Source: Chimaeribacter californicus (lineage in GTDB: Bacteria > Pseudomonadota > Gammaproteobacteria > Enterobacterales > Enterobacteriaceae). Taken from it: a stretch of DNA of 64,000 nucleotides. The notes beneath the pieces are model-generated. The model had not been told where the DNA came from. It was given only the letters and a program-made list of their open reading frames with translations, and made no database searches. Of this stretch, positions 18,821-29,225 are shown in pieces; positions within the stretch are counted from its first letter, which is position 1; every line of letters starts with the position of its first letter. Location: contig NZ_PJZF01000005.1 of the NCBI RefSeq assembly GCF_002858675.1, forward strand, positions 124,001 through 188,000. Direction: 5' to 3'. The position numbers and the translations under genes are program-made.

Positions 18821-19983
18821 AAAGCTCGCAGCCGGGGAGTGTGCTTCAGCACGGCTTTCAGGGCCTCGCCCACCGGCACCGGTGGCTTGCCCGTCAGGAT
18901 CCGTGCCATGTCAGCCGGGGTGAGGCGGCCGGCGTAAAACCGGGCGATCAGACCTTCCCCCAGACCGTAAAAACGTTGCATAACCTGCCAGCGCTGCGTC
19001 GGGCGTCCCGCCAGAAACAGCATACGGTTAAGCAGGCGGAAAAAGCGCTGCCGCTGCCATTGTTGGGCGGCATAACGGTGAATCAGCGTAAACAGCGGCC
19101 CGGCCAGAAGGGCTGGCTGGGCGGCAATCAGGTCTGCCAGCGCTACCGCCTGCGGCAGTGAATAGCCGGTTGTGGGGTGGAACAGCCCGGCACGCAGCCC
19201 GGCGCAGGGCTGGCCCTGACGCTGCTGCCAGAAGGCCGCCGGGTGGCCGGCCAGCGTAATCGGCAGATTGCCCTGTTCCTCCCGTTGCAGGCTCTGTAAT
19301 GCCCAGCCCTGCGCGGCGGCATAATCCGCGATGTTCTGCCGCGCCTGCCCGGCAGAGAGTTCGCTGTGGTCGAGGTAATGGGTATCCTCAATCAACAGCG
19401 TGTCAGCGGTGAGCGGCAGGGTATAGACGAAGCGGTAGCCGTTTTGCTGGTCCACCGTGGCATCCATCAGAATAGGGCGCACCAGCCCATGCGGGCGCGC
19501 CAGCTGCCACTGCTGGCCTAAAAAGGCCTGAAAACCCACCGCCAGGTGCGGGCCGGGCTGATAGCCGCGGCCGTCAATCACTGCCCCGGCGCGCAGGGTC
19601 TGCCCATTTTCCAGCTGTACCTCAGTGGGCGTCAGCCCGGCAATGGCGGTGCCGGTCAGCAACTGGCCGCCCAACTGCTGGGTTAATACCGTCGCGAAGC
19701 GCTCCGAGGTGACGCTCAGGTAACCGCCGGGCAGGGTACGGGTGAGGTGAGGGAAACGGACGTCGTAACCCTGCCAGCGGTGCGCCACCAGCGGGGCAAC
19801 CCACGCATGCTGGGCTTCGGTCAGGTCATCCTGATGGAATGACCAGGTGTGGTTGCCGCCGGGGTGCGGCGCGGCCTCAATCACCAGCAGGTTAAGGTGC
19901 GGCTGACACTGGCGCAGGCGCAGGGCGATAAGCCCGTTCGCCAGTCCGCCGCCCACCAGAATCAGGTCATAAGGGCGGCTCAC
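18817..19983 (-). CDS. crtY: Lycopene beta-cyclase CrtY
   Basis: 388 aa. Cyclises both ends of lycopene to give beta-carotene. N-terminal dinucleotide motif LVGGGLANGLIALRL, and the cyclase motif with its catalytic acidic residue in LLIEDTHY near residue 195. Overlaps crtX and crtI by 4 bp each. Confidence 0.96.
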   Translation of the reverse strand: MSRPYDLILVGGGLANGLIALRLRQCQPHLNLLVIEAAPHPGGNHTWSFHQDDLTEAQHAWVAPLVAHRWQGYDVRFPHLTRTLPGGYLSVTSERFATVLTQQLGGQLLTGTAIAGLTPTEVQLENGQTLRAGAVIDGRGYQPGPHLAVGFQAFLGQQWQLARPHGLVRPILMDATVDQQNGYRFVYTLPLTADTLLIEDTHYLDHSELSAGQARQNIADYAAAQGWALQSLQREEQGNLPITLAGHPAAFWQQRQGQPCAGLRAGLFHPTTGYSLPQAVALADLIAAQPALLAGPLFTLIHRYAAQQWQRQRFFRLLNRMLFLAGRPTQRWQVMQRFYGLGEGLIARFYAGRLTPADMARILTGKPPVPVGEALKAVLKHTPRLRAF

Positions 19984-21263
19984 GTCACCGCCTCTGCTAG
20001 CACCGGCCGCCGCGCATAGAGCGCCTGCTCCACAATCGCGGCCGCACGCACCGCCCCCCCGGCCTGCCGGATCTGGACACGCAGCGGGGCCATCTGCTGC
20101 CGATAACCGGGGTCTTCCAGTAACCGGTACAGATTATCCGCCAGGGTGCGGCGGCAGGCGAAGCGCGAAACCCGGCGGCCAATGCCCTGATACACCACCC
20201 GCGCCGCCACGCCCGGTTGATCAAAAGCAATCGGGATGACGAGGATCGGCGTCCCGCTGCTGACGGCATCCATCACCGTATTCAGCCCGCCGTGGGTAAT
20301 CACCGCCTGCGCCTGCCGCAGCACGGCCGGTTGGTCGGCAAAATCGGTGACATGGGTGGCACCGCAGGCATAGAGGCTTTCGGCCTGCGCGGGCGTCAGG
20401 CCGCCGCAGTGTGCCACCAGCAGTTGTGCATCCAGGCTGCGGCAGGCGCGGGCCAGCGTGCGGAACAGGCCGTAACGGTGCCCTTGCAGGGTGCCGAGCG
20501 AGGCGTAAACCAGCGGCCGCGCCGGGTCCACCGGCCAGGCCTCTGCCGGATGCGCAGCCGTGGCGGGTGGGCGCAGCGGCCCCACGGCATGGAAACCGGG
20601 CGGCAGCGCCTGCCGGGGGAAGTCCAGGGCGGGTAAGGTCTGGCTGATTTGCGCCAGCGGGGAGAGGCACTCATGCAGCCCATGGCGCGGCGGCAGGCCA
20701 AAGGTGCGGGCATGGCGGGCGATAACCCGCCCGTGGCCGCGCATCATCCAGTCATAGACTTTCTGGCTGGAGGCGTACAGCGTCAGCGCGCGTTCATCCG
20801 TAGCGTAGTCAAACGGCATCACCGGCAGCGGCAGGCCCGGTTCACGGTTGAGCGGCAACGCACAGGCCACCGAGACAAACGGCAACCCCAGCGCTTCCGC
20901 CACCAGCCCCCCGGCCGGTTCCATCTGGTCGGCAATCACGCCGTCGATCGCCAACTGGTTAAATGCCGTGGGGAGCGTGCGGCAGAGCATATCGGTGGAG
21001 GCGGCCATATCCTTGATTAAACGAAGAATCGCCAGCCCGGCCGGGTTGGCCGCCAGCCGCAGGGTATGCGCCAGGCTGCCGGGCGGGTGGCTGGCTGCGC
21101 CGACCGGGTGAAAAGCAATACGCGGGTCATTCAGCAAGCCCGCTGCATCGGCCTGCTGAATAAAGGTGATCCGGTGGCCGCGGGCGATCAGCGCCTGTGC
21201 GAGCGCCTGCAACGCCCGGACATGGCTGTAGAGCGGCGGGGCCACCACCGCGTAGTGGCTCAT
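19980..21263 (-). CDS. crtX: Zeaxanthin glucosyltransferase CrtX
   Basis: 427 aa, GT1 family, GT-B fold. Transfers glucose from UDP-glucose to the hydroxyls of zeaxanthin, giving the polar diglucoside. The C-terminal donor-binding block [17 protein letters not shown] (near residue 330) is the GT1 signature. Its presence means zeaxanthin diglucoside, rather than free zeaxanthin, is the likely end product. 4-bp overlaps on both sides. Confidence 0.96.
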   Translation of the reverse strand: MSHYAVVAPPLYSHVRALQALAQALIARGHRITFIQQADAAGLLNDPRIAFHPVGAASHPPGSLAHTLRLAANPAGLAILRLIKDMAASTDMLCRTLPTAFNQLAIDGVIADQMEPAGGLVAEALGLPFVSVACALPLNREPGLPLPVMPFDYATDERALTLYASSQKVYDWMMRGHGRVIARHARTFGLPPRHGLHECLSPLAQISQTLPALDFPRQALPPGFHAVGPLRPPATAAHPAEAWPVDPARPLVYASLGTLQGHRYGLFRTLARACRSLDAQLLVAHCGGLTPAQAESLYACGATHVTDFADQPAVLRQAQAVITHGGLNTVMDAVSSGTPILVIPIAFDQPGVAARVVYQGIGRRVSRFACRRTLADNLYRLLEDPGYRQQMAPLRVQIRQAGGAVRAAAIVEQALYARRPVLAEAVT

Positions 21264-22309
21264 GCCGTGGCCTCAGCGTTCAATAAGGGGGCTGCTTTCA
21301 GCGCAGCGAGGTTGGCACTGCCGGTGCAGAAACAGACTACCCGCAGCTGATCGATAATCGTCTGGAAATGGGCGGCCACCGCATCGGTGGAGGCGGTGGC
21401 GCTGCCGAGCACCGCTGCCGCCTGGCCCACCAGATCGGCCCCGAGACGCAGCGCCTTGGCCGCATCAATGCCGTCCCGGATGCCACCAGAGGCGATAAGC
21501 GGCATCTCAGGTAACTGTTGGCGCAACTCCCGCAAGGCGTCAGCGGTCGGGATGCCCCAGTCGGCAAACGCCATGGCCACTGCGCGCGCCTGGGGGGTGG
21601 CGGCGCGTTCGCCTTCCACCGCGGCCCAGCTGGTGCCGCCCGCGCCGGCGACATCCAGCATGGTTACGCCGGCCTCCGCCAGCCGACGCGCCACGGAGGG
21701 GGAAAGCCCCGCGCCGACTTCTTTGATCACCACCGGCACCGGCAAGGCCGCCACCACCTGGGTAATGGCGGCCAGTACGCCGCGCCAGTCGCGGTCACCG
21801 TTAATCTGCAACGCTTCCTGTAACGGGTTGAGGTGCACAATCAGCGCGTCGGCCTCAATCATCTCTACCGCCCGGCGCGCAAAATCCAGGCCGTCGCGGC
21901 CGGTAATCTGTGCCGCGCCGAGGTTCGCCAGCAGCGGGACATCGGGGGCGATATCACGCAGTTCACGCGTCAGCCCGACATTGCTGTTCCCCTCCAGTGC
22001 CACCCGCTGGGAACCGACGCCCATCGCCAGCCCCAGTGCCTGCGCGGCTTCCGCCAGATGGCGGTTAATACTGCGGGCGCGGTTGGCCCCGCCGGTCATG
22101 GAGCTTATCAGCAGCGGGGCATTTAACGGGCGGCCAAAGAGCGTGGTGCGCAGGTCGATACGGTCAAGGTCGAGTTCCGGCAGGGCGCAGTGTTCAAAGC
22201 GCCAGCGCTCAAACCCGGTGCGGACACGGCTTACCGCACGCGCCGGGTGCAGCACAATATCCAGATGGTCGTTCTTGCGTTTGATGAGCTCCGCGTCCTT
22301 CATTGACAC
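21260..22309 (-). CDS. idi: Type 2 isopentenyl-diphosphate isomerase (FMN-dependent)
   Basis: 349 aa. Interconverts IPP and DMAPP to supply the pathway; the type 2 enzyme (fni) needs FMN and NADPH and is unrelated to E. coli Idi. TIM-barrel motifs: KNDHL near the N-terminus, SSMTGGA (near 68), GSQRVALE and [14 protein letters not shown] for FMN phosphate binding. It lies between crtE and crtX, as in the Pantoea agglomerans/Cronobacter type of cluster. 74 bp separate it from crtE. Confidence 0.96.
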   Translation of the reverse strand: MSMKDAELIKRKNDHLDIVLHPARAVSRVRTGFERWRFEHCALPELDLDRIDLRTTLFGRPLNAPLLISSMTGGANRARSINRHLAEAAQALGLAMGVGSQRVALEGNSNVGLTRELRDIAPDVPLLANLGAAQITGRDGLDFARRAVEMIEADALIVHLNPLQEALQINGDRDWRGVLAAITQVVAALPVPVVIKEVGAGLSPSVARRLAEAGVTMLDVAGAGGTSWAAVEGERAATPQARAVAMAFADWGIPTADALRELRQQLPEMPLIASGGIRDGIDAAKALRLGADLVGQAAAVLGSATASTDAVAAHFQTIIDQLRVVCFCTGSANLAALKAAPLLNAEATA

Positions 22310-22383
22310 TCCGGTAAAGACATCCTGTTGAAACGTCCGTTGTACAGTGGGCCGTGGGGCGGAAAGCCGCGCCGGCCCGGTGT

Positions 22384-23289
22384 TCAGCTAATCAAGGCGA
22401 GCTTCTGGCCAAACCAGGCGTGCATAAAACGCCGGGTTGCCATGCCCTGATCGCAGGCGCAGGCGAGGTGCTCATCGGCCCGGCGAAGATGGTGGTGCAG
22501 GCGCTGTTGTACCGCTTCACTGCCGAGCATCGACACCAGCGTGGATTTCCCGGCGTCCTTGTTCATATCTTTGCCGGTGCCCGCCAGGCCGTCGACCAGA
22601 TCGTCGAGTAACTGGAAAGCCTGCCCCAGATCCAGGGCAAAACAGCGCAGCTTCTGCCGGACATCCGGCGCGGCCCCGGCGGCGATGGCCGCCATTTGCA
22701 GGGTGGCACCAAACAGCATGCTGGTTTTGAGTTCGTTGGTGGTGAAGATAGCGTCTGCGCTGCGGGTGTCGTTGCCTTCGGTCAGATCCTGATATTGCCC
22801 CTGCACCAGCCCTTGCACGCCGACGGCGGCAGACAACTCCGCAACCGCCTGCGTGCGGGCCTGGCTTGGCAGATCGTTGGCAGCTGCTACTACGCCAAAG
22901 GCTTTGCTGAGCAGGGCGACCGCCGCCAGAATCGCCACATTTTCACCGAACTGACGGTGAATCGTGGGGCGGCCGCGCCGCAGTAACGCATTGTCCATGC
23001 AGGGGATATCATCCAGCATCAGGGAGGCGGCGTGGATCATCTCCACGGCACAGGCCAGATCAAGCAGCCCGCTGTGCCCGGCATCACAGCCGAGATCCTG
23101 GGCGGCCAGCATCAGCAACAGCGGGCGGATGCGCTTCCCCGGGGCCAGCGTGCCTTCACGCATCGCCACGTTTACCCGATCACGCTCGCCGCTTTCCGGC
23201 AGCAGTTGATCCAGGCGGGTTTCAAGCGCGGTGATCAGCGCCGGGAGTTCACTGTCCAGGCTTAAGGGTTTATCGGCATAGGCTGTCAT
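22384..23289 (-). CDS. crtE: Geranylgeranyl diphosphate synthase CrtE
   Basis: 301 aa from the ATG at 23289. A longer frame begins 25 codons upstream, but those residues are not of the family type. The first aspartate-rich motif DDIPCMD (near residue 85) and second DDLVD (near 225) bind substrates. First gene of the crtE-idi-crtX-crtY-crtI-crtB operon. The 280 bp upstream must hold the promoter; TATGAT at about 23410 on the minus strand is a possible -10 without a good -35. Confidence 0.95.
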   Translation of the reverse strand: MTAYADKPLSLDSELPALITALETRLDQLLPESGERDRVNVAMREGTLAPGKRIRPLLLMLAAQDLGCDAGHSGLLDLACAVEMIHAASLMLDDIPCMDNALLRRGRPTIHRQFGENVAILAAVALLSKAFGVVAAANDLPSQARTQAVAELSAAVGVQGLVQGQYQDLTEGNDTRSADAIFTTNELKTSMLFGATLQMAAIAAGAAPDVRQKLRCFALDLGQAFQLLDDLVDGLAGTGKDMNKDAGKSTLVSMLGSEAVQQRLHHHLRRADEHLACACDQGMATRRFMHAWFGQKLALIS

Positions 23290-23569
23290 GATCGCGTTCC
23301 CTGGTTGCCCGCGGTGGCCGGCGTGATTGTCGGTAACCAAAAAGCGGCCGCCGCCCTCAGGCACACATTTATTGCTGCCATACCGGGCCGGCGATGACGT
23401 CTTTGATTAATCATACGATTGATTGTTCTATTAAATCTGGCGAAAAGTCCCTTTAGATCAGGATAGTTTATTATTTTAAAAAAGCCCGCGGACGCGGCGA
23501 ACAATCCCCTTTTTCTCATCATCGCCGGGCAAAAAATGGCCGGAATTTAACCGGTAAACGCACATAAAA

Positions 23570-24133
23570 TCAGGAAGTTTTCAGCAACTGGTGAAGTAAG
23601 GCCATCACCTGCTGAACCTCGGCCGGCGTCAGCGCGCCGTCTCTGGCAAACCGCACCGTGCCGGTGGGGTCCAGCACCACTACGGCAGAGCCGCCATCCT
23701 CCAGTTGCCAGGCACGTTTTGCGGCGCCACGGCTGTCGATAATAAATTGCGACTCAGGCAGGGCTTTTTTACTGGCCTCAATACTGCGGCGGACGAACAG
23801 GGCGCTGCCGGTAATCGCATCGTCGGTATTGATAATGGTAGTGGTCTGGTAGCGGTCAGGGGGTAACGCTGCGCGGTTTATCGCCTCCGTCAGGGCGATG
23901 TTTTTGTCTTTCGCCGAGAGGCGGCCGGCAATGTGCAGCATCACCCGCACTTTCCCGGTCAGGCGGGCGCTGTTCCATGGCTGGTAGCGGCTCTCCGCTT
24001 GCTGTTGAATCACTTCACCCCGGTCAGCAATACCCACCGGCGGCACCCGCTGCCCCTCGACAAAATCATGCGCCGCAGCCCATAAAGGCAACAGCAACCC
24101 CACCGCGCACGCGATCCCTGAACGCATTCTCAT
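23570..24133 (-). CDS. ytfJ: YtfJ-family periplasmic thioredoxin-like protein
   Basis: 187 aa with a signal peptide (residues 1-21, AAA-HDF). Close to E. coli YtfJ across its length: GQRVPPVGIADRGE, KVRVMLHIAGR, YQTTTIINTDDA and GALTPAEVQQVM. The fold is thioredoxin-like but the usual CxxC is absent, so it is not an oxidoreductase of the normal type. Start at 24133 with GGAG 6 nt upstream. E. coli keeps ytfJ elsewhere on its map, so its place next to crt is a rearrangement. Function unknown. Confidence 0.9.
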   Translation of the reverse strand: MRMRSGIACAVGLLLPLWAAAHDFVEGQRVPPVGIADRGEVIQQQAESRYQPWNSARLTGKVRVMLHIAGRLSAKDKNIALTEAINRAALPPDRYQTTTIINTDDAITGSALFVRRSIEASKKALPESQFIIDSRGAAKRAWQLEDGGSAVVVLDPTGTVRFARDGALTPAEVQQVMALLHQLLKTS

Positions 24134-24338
24134 TCTCTTCTCCACTTTTGGCCGCCGGGAAGCCCGGGCAAGGTGCCGTAAAAATGCCTGCGTACGGTCG
24201 TCCCGGCAGGCATGCCCCTTTTGTATAGCATAGGTGGCTGAATAGTGATGAAAAGCGGGGAAACGGCGGCCAACCGGTGACGCGCGGCGGCGCCCGGCTC
24301 GCCGGTATTCCGTGATCAATCGTCCATTTTTCACACAT

Positions 24339-24350
24339 CATACTTGTATG
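24339..24350. promoter_or_regulatory. GntR-type operator candidate upstream of rspA
   Basis: Perfect inverted repeat CATAC-TT-GTATG, 70 bp upstream of the rspA ATG. The ACTTGTATGGT surroundings resemble operators of FadR-subfamily GntR repressors that control sugar-acid genes. No regulator gene lies nearby, so the cognate protein is encoded elsewhere. Confidence 0.45.
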
Positions 24351-24420
24351 GTAGTTATGTCAGATTTAGAGTCACTGCCTGATGTGCGCTGAAGTGGCGC
24401 TGGCCGATAAGGAACAGACG

Positions 24421-25635
24421 ATGAAAATTGTGAAGGCTGAGGTATTCGTGACCTGCCCGGGGCGGAATTTCGTGACGCTGAAAATCACCACCGATGAGGG
24501 GCTGACCGGGCTGGGCGATGCCACATTGAATGGCCGGGAGTTGTCAGTGGCCTCCTATCTTCAGGATCATCTTTGCCCGCAACTGGTGGGGCGCGATGCG
24601 CACCGCATTGAGGACATCTGGCAATTCTTCTACAAAGGGGCGTACTGGCGGCGCGGGCCGGTGACGATGTCCGCAATTTCAGCCATCGATATGGCGCTGT
24701 GGGACATCAAAGCCAAGGCCGCCAATATGCCGCTCTACCAGTTGCTGGGCGGTGCCTCGCGGGATGCGGTGATGGTCTATTGCCACACCACCGGGCACTC
24801 CATCGATGAAGTGCTGGATGACTACGCGAAACACAAAGAGATGGGCTTCAAGGCGATCCGCGTGCAGTGCGGCGTGCCGGGCATGAAAACTACCTATGGC
24901 ATGGCGAAAGGCAAAGGGCTGGCATATGAGCCGGCCACCAAGGGCAACTGGCCGGAAGAGCAGCTCTGGTCCACGGAAAAATACCTCGATTTCACCCCGA
25001 AATTGTTCGATGCGGTGCGCAGTAAATTCGGCTTTGAGGAGCATTTGCTGCATGACATGCACCACCGCCTGACGCCGATTGAAGCGGCGCGCTTCGGCAA
25101 AAGCGTGGAGCAGCATCGCCTGTTCTGGATGGAAGACCCGACCCCGGCCGAGAATCAGGCCTGCTTCCGCCTGATCCGCCAGCATACCGTGACGCCGATT
25201 GCCGTAGGCGAGGTGTTCAACAGCATCTGGGATTGTAAGCAGCTGATTGAAGAACAGCTGATTGACTATATCCGCACCACGCTGACCCACGCCGGCGGCA
25301 TTACCGGGATGCGCCGTATTGCCGATTTTGCCGCGCTCTACCAGGTGCGTACCGGCTCGCATGGCCCGTCTGACCTTTCGCCTGTCTGCATGGCGGCGGC
25401 GCTGCACTTTGACCTCTGGGTGCCGAACTTCGGCGTGCAGGAGTATATGGGCTACTCCGAGCAGATGCTGGAGGTCTTCCCGCATCACTGGACCTTTGAC
25501 CGCGGCATGATGCACCCCGGTGATAAACCGGGTATCGGCATCGAATTTGATGAAAAGCTGGCGGCGAAATACCCGTTTGAACCGGCCAACCTGCCGGTGG
25601 CGCGCCTGGAAGACGGCACCCTGTGGAACTGGTAA
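24421..25635 (+). CDS. rspA: Mannonate dehydratase family protein RspA
   Basis: 404 aa, the E. coli RspA length and almost the same sequence. Enolase-superfamily acid-sugar dehydratase of the ManD type: N-terminal capping domain followed by the barrel with metal ligands in HLLHDMHHR (Asp), WMEDPTP (Glu) and AVGEVF (Glu), then SHGPSD with a catalytic His. ManD enzymes dehydrate D-mannonate (and D-gluconate) to 2-keto-3-deoxygluconate, though RspA itself has weak or unclear activity. The start at 24421 is 13 codons inside a longer frame. It begins an operon with rspB and an MFS transporter. Confidence 0.94.
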   Translation: MKIVKAEVFVTCPGRNFVTLKITTDEGLTGLGDATLNGRELSVASYLQDHLCPQLVGRDAHRIEDIWQFFYKGAYWRRGPVTMSAISAIDMALWDIKAKAANMPLYQLLGGASRDAVMVYCHTTGHSIDEVLDDYAKHKEMGFKAIRVQCGVPGMKTTYGMAKGKGLAYEPATKGNWPEEQLWSTEKYLDFTPKLFDAVRSKFGFEEHLLHDMHHRLTPIEAARFGKSVEQHRLFWMEDPTPAENQACFRLIRQHTVTPIAVGEVFNSIWDCKQLIEEQLIDYIRTTLTHAGGITGMRRIADFAALYQVRTGSHGPSDLSPVCMAAALHFDLWVPNFGVQEYMGYSEQMLEVFPHHWTFDRGMMHPGDKPGIGIEFDEKLAAKYPFEPANLPVARLEDGTLWNW

Positions 25636-25649
25636 CCGAGGATAAGATC

Positions 25650-26693
25650 ATGAAAAGTGTTGTCATCCAACAGCCGGAACAGCTGGTGATTGAGGAACGG
25701 CCGCTGCCGGAGCCGCAGGCGGGCGAGGTGCGGGTCCGGGTAGTGAGTGCCGGCATCTGTGGCTCGGACGTGCACATCTTCCGCGGCCATAATCCGTTTG
25801 CGAAATACCCGCGCGTGATCGGCCATGAGTTTTTCGGCCTGATTGATGCAGCCGGTGAGGGCGTTGACCCGGCGCGCCTCGGCGAGCGGGTGGTTGTCGA
25901 CCCGGTGGTGAGCTGCGGCCACTGCTACCCCTGTTCGGTGGGCCGCCCCAACGTCTGTACCTCGTTGCAGGTGATTGGCGTACACCGGGACGGCGGCTTC
26001 AGCGAGTATGCCTGCGCCCCGGCCGGGAATGCCTACCGCGTGCCGGACAGCATCCCCGATCGCGAGGCGACGATGATCGAACCCTTCAGCATCGCGGCCA
26101 ATATCTGTGCGCAACTGCACCCCACGCCGCAGGATGTGGCGCTGGTTTACGGCGCGGGGCCGATGGGGCTGACGGTGATTCAGGTGCTGCGCGGCGTGTA
26201 CGGGGTGAAACAGATTATCGTCACCGATCGCATCCCGGAACGGCTGGCAATGGCGCAGGAGAACGGGGCAGACCTGACGATCCATAACGGGGAAACCGAT
26301 CTGGCTGCTGCGCTTCAGGCCCAGGCGATCCGCCCGACGCTGATTGTGGATGCTGCCTGCCACCCGTCGATTCTGCCGGAGGCGATTACGCTGGCCTCCC
26401 CGGCGGCGCGCATCGGCATCATGGGGTTTTCTGCCGAGCCGTGCACCATCAACCAACAGGCAATTACCGGCAAAGAGCTGTCGATCTTCAGTTCCCGCCT
26501 GAACAGCGTGCGCTTCCCGCAGGTGATTAGCTGGATGACGGAGCAGCGCATCCGGCCGGAGAAGCTGATTACCCATGCGTTTCCGCTCAACCATGTTACC
26601 GATGCCCTGACGCTGTTTGAACAAAACCAAAAAACCTGCTGCAAGGTGCTGCTGACGTTCAGCGACCCGCACCTGAGACAGGTGCCTGCATAA
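25650..26693 (+). CDS. rspB: Zinc-dependent alcohol dehydrogenase RspB
   Basis: 347 aa, medium-chain dehydrogenase/reductase. Catalytic zinc ligands Cys in GICGSD (near residue 37) and His-Glu in GHEFFG; structural zinc Cys in CGHCYPCSVGRPNVC; NAD-binding GAGPMGLTVIQ near 170. Probably oxidises a sugar acid such as L-gulonate to feed RspA, though this is inference. 14 bp downstream of rspA. Confidence 0.92.
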   Translation: MKSVVIQQPEQLVIEERPLPEPQAGEVRVRVVSAGICGSDVHIFRGHNPFAKYPRVIGHEFFGLIDAAGEGVDPARLGERVVVDPVVSCGHCYPCSVGRPNVCTSLQVIGVHRDGGFSEYACAPAGNAYRVPDSIPDREATMIEPFSIAANICAQLHPTPQDVALVYGAGPMGLTVIQVLRGVYGVKQIIVTDRIPERLAMAQENGADLTIHNGETDLAAALQAQAIRPTLIVDAACHPSILPEAITLASPAARIGIMGFSAEPCTINQQAITGKELSIFSSRLNSVRFPQVISWMTEQRIRPEKLITHAFPLNHVTDALTLFEQNQKTCCKVLLTFSDPHLRQVPA

Positions 26694-26761
26694 GAAAAAC
26701 GGCGGCCACGTATCCAGCCGCCAATGCACCCCTTACCCTGCAAAGACTGCGTGGAGTACTT

Positions 26762-28048
26762 ATGTTTAAGAACTTACGTTGGACCATCGTGTTTCTGCTG
26801 TTCCTGGTTTATATGATCAACTACCTCGACCGGGTGGCGTTATCCATTACCCTGCCGATGATTGAGCAGGATCTCACCCTGAACGCCGAACAGTTCGGCA
26901 TCATTTTCGGCAGCTTTTTCTTTGGCTACGCGCTGTTTAACTTTATCGGCGGGCTGGCGGTGGACAAATTTGGCCCGATGCTGGTGCTCGGCGTGGCGGT
27001 GGGGCTGTGGTCAATCTTCTGCGGCATGACGGCGCTGGCCTCCGGCTTCTATTCAATGCTGATCCTGCGCGTGCTGTTCGGCATGGCGGAAGGGCCGATC
27101 TGCTCCTCGGCCAATAAGATGATTAACGGCTGGTTCCCGCGTAAACAGGCCGCAACCGCGATGGGGCTGCTGAGTGCCGGTTCACCGTTAGGCGGTGCCG
27201 TGGCCGGGCCGATTGTAGGCTACCTGGCGCTGGCCTTTGGCTGGCGGCCGGCTTTTATGATCATCTGTGCGGTGGGCATCGTCTGGATGCTGGTCTGGTT
27301 CTTTGTGGTGGCGGACTCGCCGGAGAAAAGCCGCCGTGCCGGTGAGCAGGAGCGCGCGTTGATCCGCGAGCTGAAAGCGGCCGACCAGGGCAGTGAAGAG
27401 GCGAACCAGCAGCCGGGCCATTCGCTGATGTTCTACCTGCGCCAGCCGATTATCCTGGTCACGGCGTTCGCCTTCTTCTGCTACAACTACATCCTGTTCT
27501 TCTTCCTGAGCTGGTTCCCCTCCTATCTGGTGCAGGCGCACGGGTTGAATATCAAAGAGATGAGCATCACCACCATGATCCCGTGGATTGTTGGTTTCGT
27601 CGGGCTGGCGCTGGGCGGCATCATCTCGGATGCGATTTTCCGCCTCACCGGTAAGTTGCTGCTGTCGCGCAAAATCGTGCTGGTGGTCTGCTTGCTGGCC
27701 GCGGCGGCCTGCGTGGCGCTGGCGGGTACTGTCAGCCAGGTGGTACCGGCGGTGCTGCTGATGTCAGTGTCGATCTTCTTCCTGTATGTCACCGGCTCTA
27801 TCTACTGGGCGATTATTCAGGATGTGGTGCACACCTCACGCATCGGCGGGGCCAGCGGCTTTATTCACCTGATTGGCAGCGTCTCCGGCATCATCGGCCC
27901 GGTGGTGACCGGCTATATCGTCCAGAATACCGGCAAGTTCGACAGCGCCTTTATTCTGGCCGGGGCAGTGGCTGCGCTGGGTGCGGTGCTGGTGCTGTTT
28001 GTGGTGCGCCCGTCACGGGCAACCACCACACCCGCCGCCAGCCACTAA
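26762..28048 (+). CDS. MFS transporter, anion:cation symporter family (sugar acid uptake)
   Basis: 428 aa, twelve predicted helices. The start MFKNLRW...INYLDRVALS and the loop DKFGPM are typical of the ACS family (galactonate, glucarate and hexuronate carriers). Follows rspAB on the same strand with a 68-bp gap and ends at a strong terminator, so it probably imports the substrate of RspA/RspB. The substrate itself is not shown. Confidence 0.85.
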   Translation: MFKNLRWTIVFLLFLVYMINYLDRVALSITLPMIEQDLTLNAEQFGIIFGSFFFGYALFNFIGGLAVDKFGPMLVLGVAVGLWSIFCGMTALASGFYSMLILRVLFGMAEGPICSSANKMINGWFPRKQAATAMGLLSAGSPLGGAVAGPIVGYLALAFGWRPAFMIICAVGIVWMLVWFFVVADSPEKSRRAGEQERALIRELKAADQGSEEANQQPGHSLMFYLRQPIILVTAFAFFCYNYILFFFLSWFPSYLVQAHGLNIKEMSITTMIPWIVGFVGLALGGIISDAIFRLTGKLLLSRKIVLVVCLLAAAACVALAGTVSQVVPAVLLMSVSIFFLYVTGSIYWAIIQDVVHTSRIGGASGFIHLIGSVSGIIGPVVTGYIVQNTGKFDSAFILAGAVAALGAVLVLFVVRPSRATTTPAASH

Positions 28049-28060
28049 CTCTGTTCTCAT

Positions 28061-28101
28061 AAAAAAAACAGCGTGCCGCAAAAAGGGCACGCTGTTTTTT
28101 T
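28061..28101. terminator. Bidirectional terminator after the rspAB-MFS operon
   Basis: Stem acagcgtgcc / ggcacgctgt (28068-28077, 28086-28095) flanked by an A8 run on the left and T7 on the right; ends both the MFS gene (+) and the Old Yellow Enzyme gene (-). Confidence 0.93.
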
Positions 28102-28117
28102 GGCGAAAGAAAAAACA

Positions 28118-29215
28118 TTATTCGCCGCGATAACGTTCCAGCCAGTGGGCGTAAGGCGGCGGCATCACCCAGGAGGGGTTTTCAATACCGAGGCGGCGGG
28201 CCGCCATGTAAGGCCAGTGCGGGTCAGCCAGCATCGGCCGTGCCAGCATTACCATATCCAGCTGGCCGTCACGGATCATCGCATCGGCCTCTTCCGGTTT
28301 GCTGATGTTCCAGCTGGTGGCGCAGGGCAGGCCGGTTTCCTCTCGCACTCTGGCGGTGAGATCCGCCAGCATGTTCGCGCCCCACGGGATGTTGGCTTCC
28401 GGCGTGGAGAACCCCATGCTGACGTCAATGAAATCCAGCCCCGCCTCTTTGAATTTCTTGATCAGAGCGATGGCGTCGGCGGTGGTTTCCTCGTCGCGCC
28501 CGTCAAACTCGATCACCCCGAAACGGGCGGTGAGCGGCAGGTGTGCCGGCCAGACCTGCCGCACCGCTTCCAGCGTCTCCAGCAGGAAACGCCCGCGCTT
28601 CTCTGCACTGCTGCCATACTCATCACTGCGCTGGTTGGAATGCGCGGAGAAAAAGCTCTGGCCTAAATAGCCGTGGGCAAAGTGCAGCACCAGCCACTCA
28701 AAGCCGGCATCCCGGGCGCGGGCAGCGGCGCTGACGAAATCCGCTTTCACCCGGCCGATATCCTCCTGCGTCATCTCTTGCGGCACTTTTTGCAGGTTGG
28801 CCCCAAACGGCAGGGCAGAGGGGGCCAGCGTCTTCCAGCCGCGCGGGTCATCTTCTGCGATATGGTCATCCCCCTCCCAGGGGCGGTTGGCACTCGCCTT
28901 GCGCCCGGCATGGGCAATCTGGATACCCGCTACCGCCCCGGCGGCTTTGATGTCACGCACAATCGGCACCAGCCGCTGTGCCTGCTCATCATTCCAGATG
29001 CCGAGGTCAGCCGGGGTAATGCGCCCCTCCGGCGACACTGCCGTGGCCTCCACCACCACCAGCCCGGCACCGCCGCGCGCCAGTGAGGCGTAATGCGGCC
29101 CGTGCCAGTCGGTGACCAGCCCATCTTCCGCCATGTACTGGCACATCGGTGATACGGCGATGCGGTTGCGCAGCGTCAGCCCTTTCAGGGAAAAAGGTGA
29201 AAAGAGTGAACTCAT
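28118..29215 (-). CDS. NADH:flavin oxidoreductase, Old Yellow Enzyme family (YqjM/XenA type)
   Basis: 365 aa. FMN-dependent ene-reductase that reduces activated C=C bonds and nitro-compounds. N-terminal SPMCQYMAEDGLVTDWH is the motif of the thermophilic-like OYE class (Cys near residue 24 tunes FMN), QIAHAGRKA holds the His for FMN/substrate, and HFAHGYLGQSFFS and FGVIEFDGRDEE follow in the barrel. In related enzymes the substrate-binding pair is His-His; here HFAHGYL fits the usual HxxHGYL. A physiological substrate cannot be read from sequence. Not linked to a regulator. Confidence 0.9.
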   Translation of the reverse strand: MSSLFSPFSLKGLTLRNRIAVSPMCQYMAEDGLVTDWHGPHYASLARGGAGLVVVEATAVSPEGRITPADLGIWNDEQAQRLVPIVRDIKAAGAVAGIQIAHAGRKASANRPWEGDDHIAEDDPRGWKTLAPSALPFGANLQKVPQEMTQEDIGRVKADFVSAAARARDAGFEWLVLHFAHGYLGQSFFSAHSNQRSDEYGSSAEKRGRFLLETLEAVRQVWPAHLPLTARFGVIEFDGRDEETTADAIALIKKFKEAGLDFIDVSMGFSTPEANIPWGANMLADLTARVREETGLPCATSWNISKPEEADAMIRDGQLDMVMLARPMLADPHWPYMAARRLGIENPSWVMPPPYAHWLERYRGE

Positions 29216-29225
29216 GGTGTCTCCT

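Noticed and set aside
23286..23522. 78-codon frame upstream of crtE
   Set aside because: It overlaps the crtE promoter area and has no protein-like sequence.
23290..24420. Third copy of the argU 3' end marking a larger island
   Set aside because: Searched by eye and found none; a distant copy outside the window is still possible.
25485..26729. 414-codon frame antisense to rspB
   Set aside because: Arg/His-rich mirror frame of a GC-rich gene.
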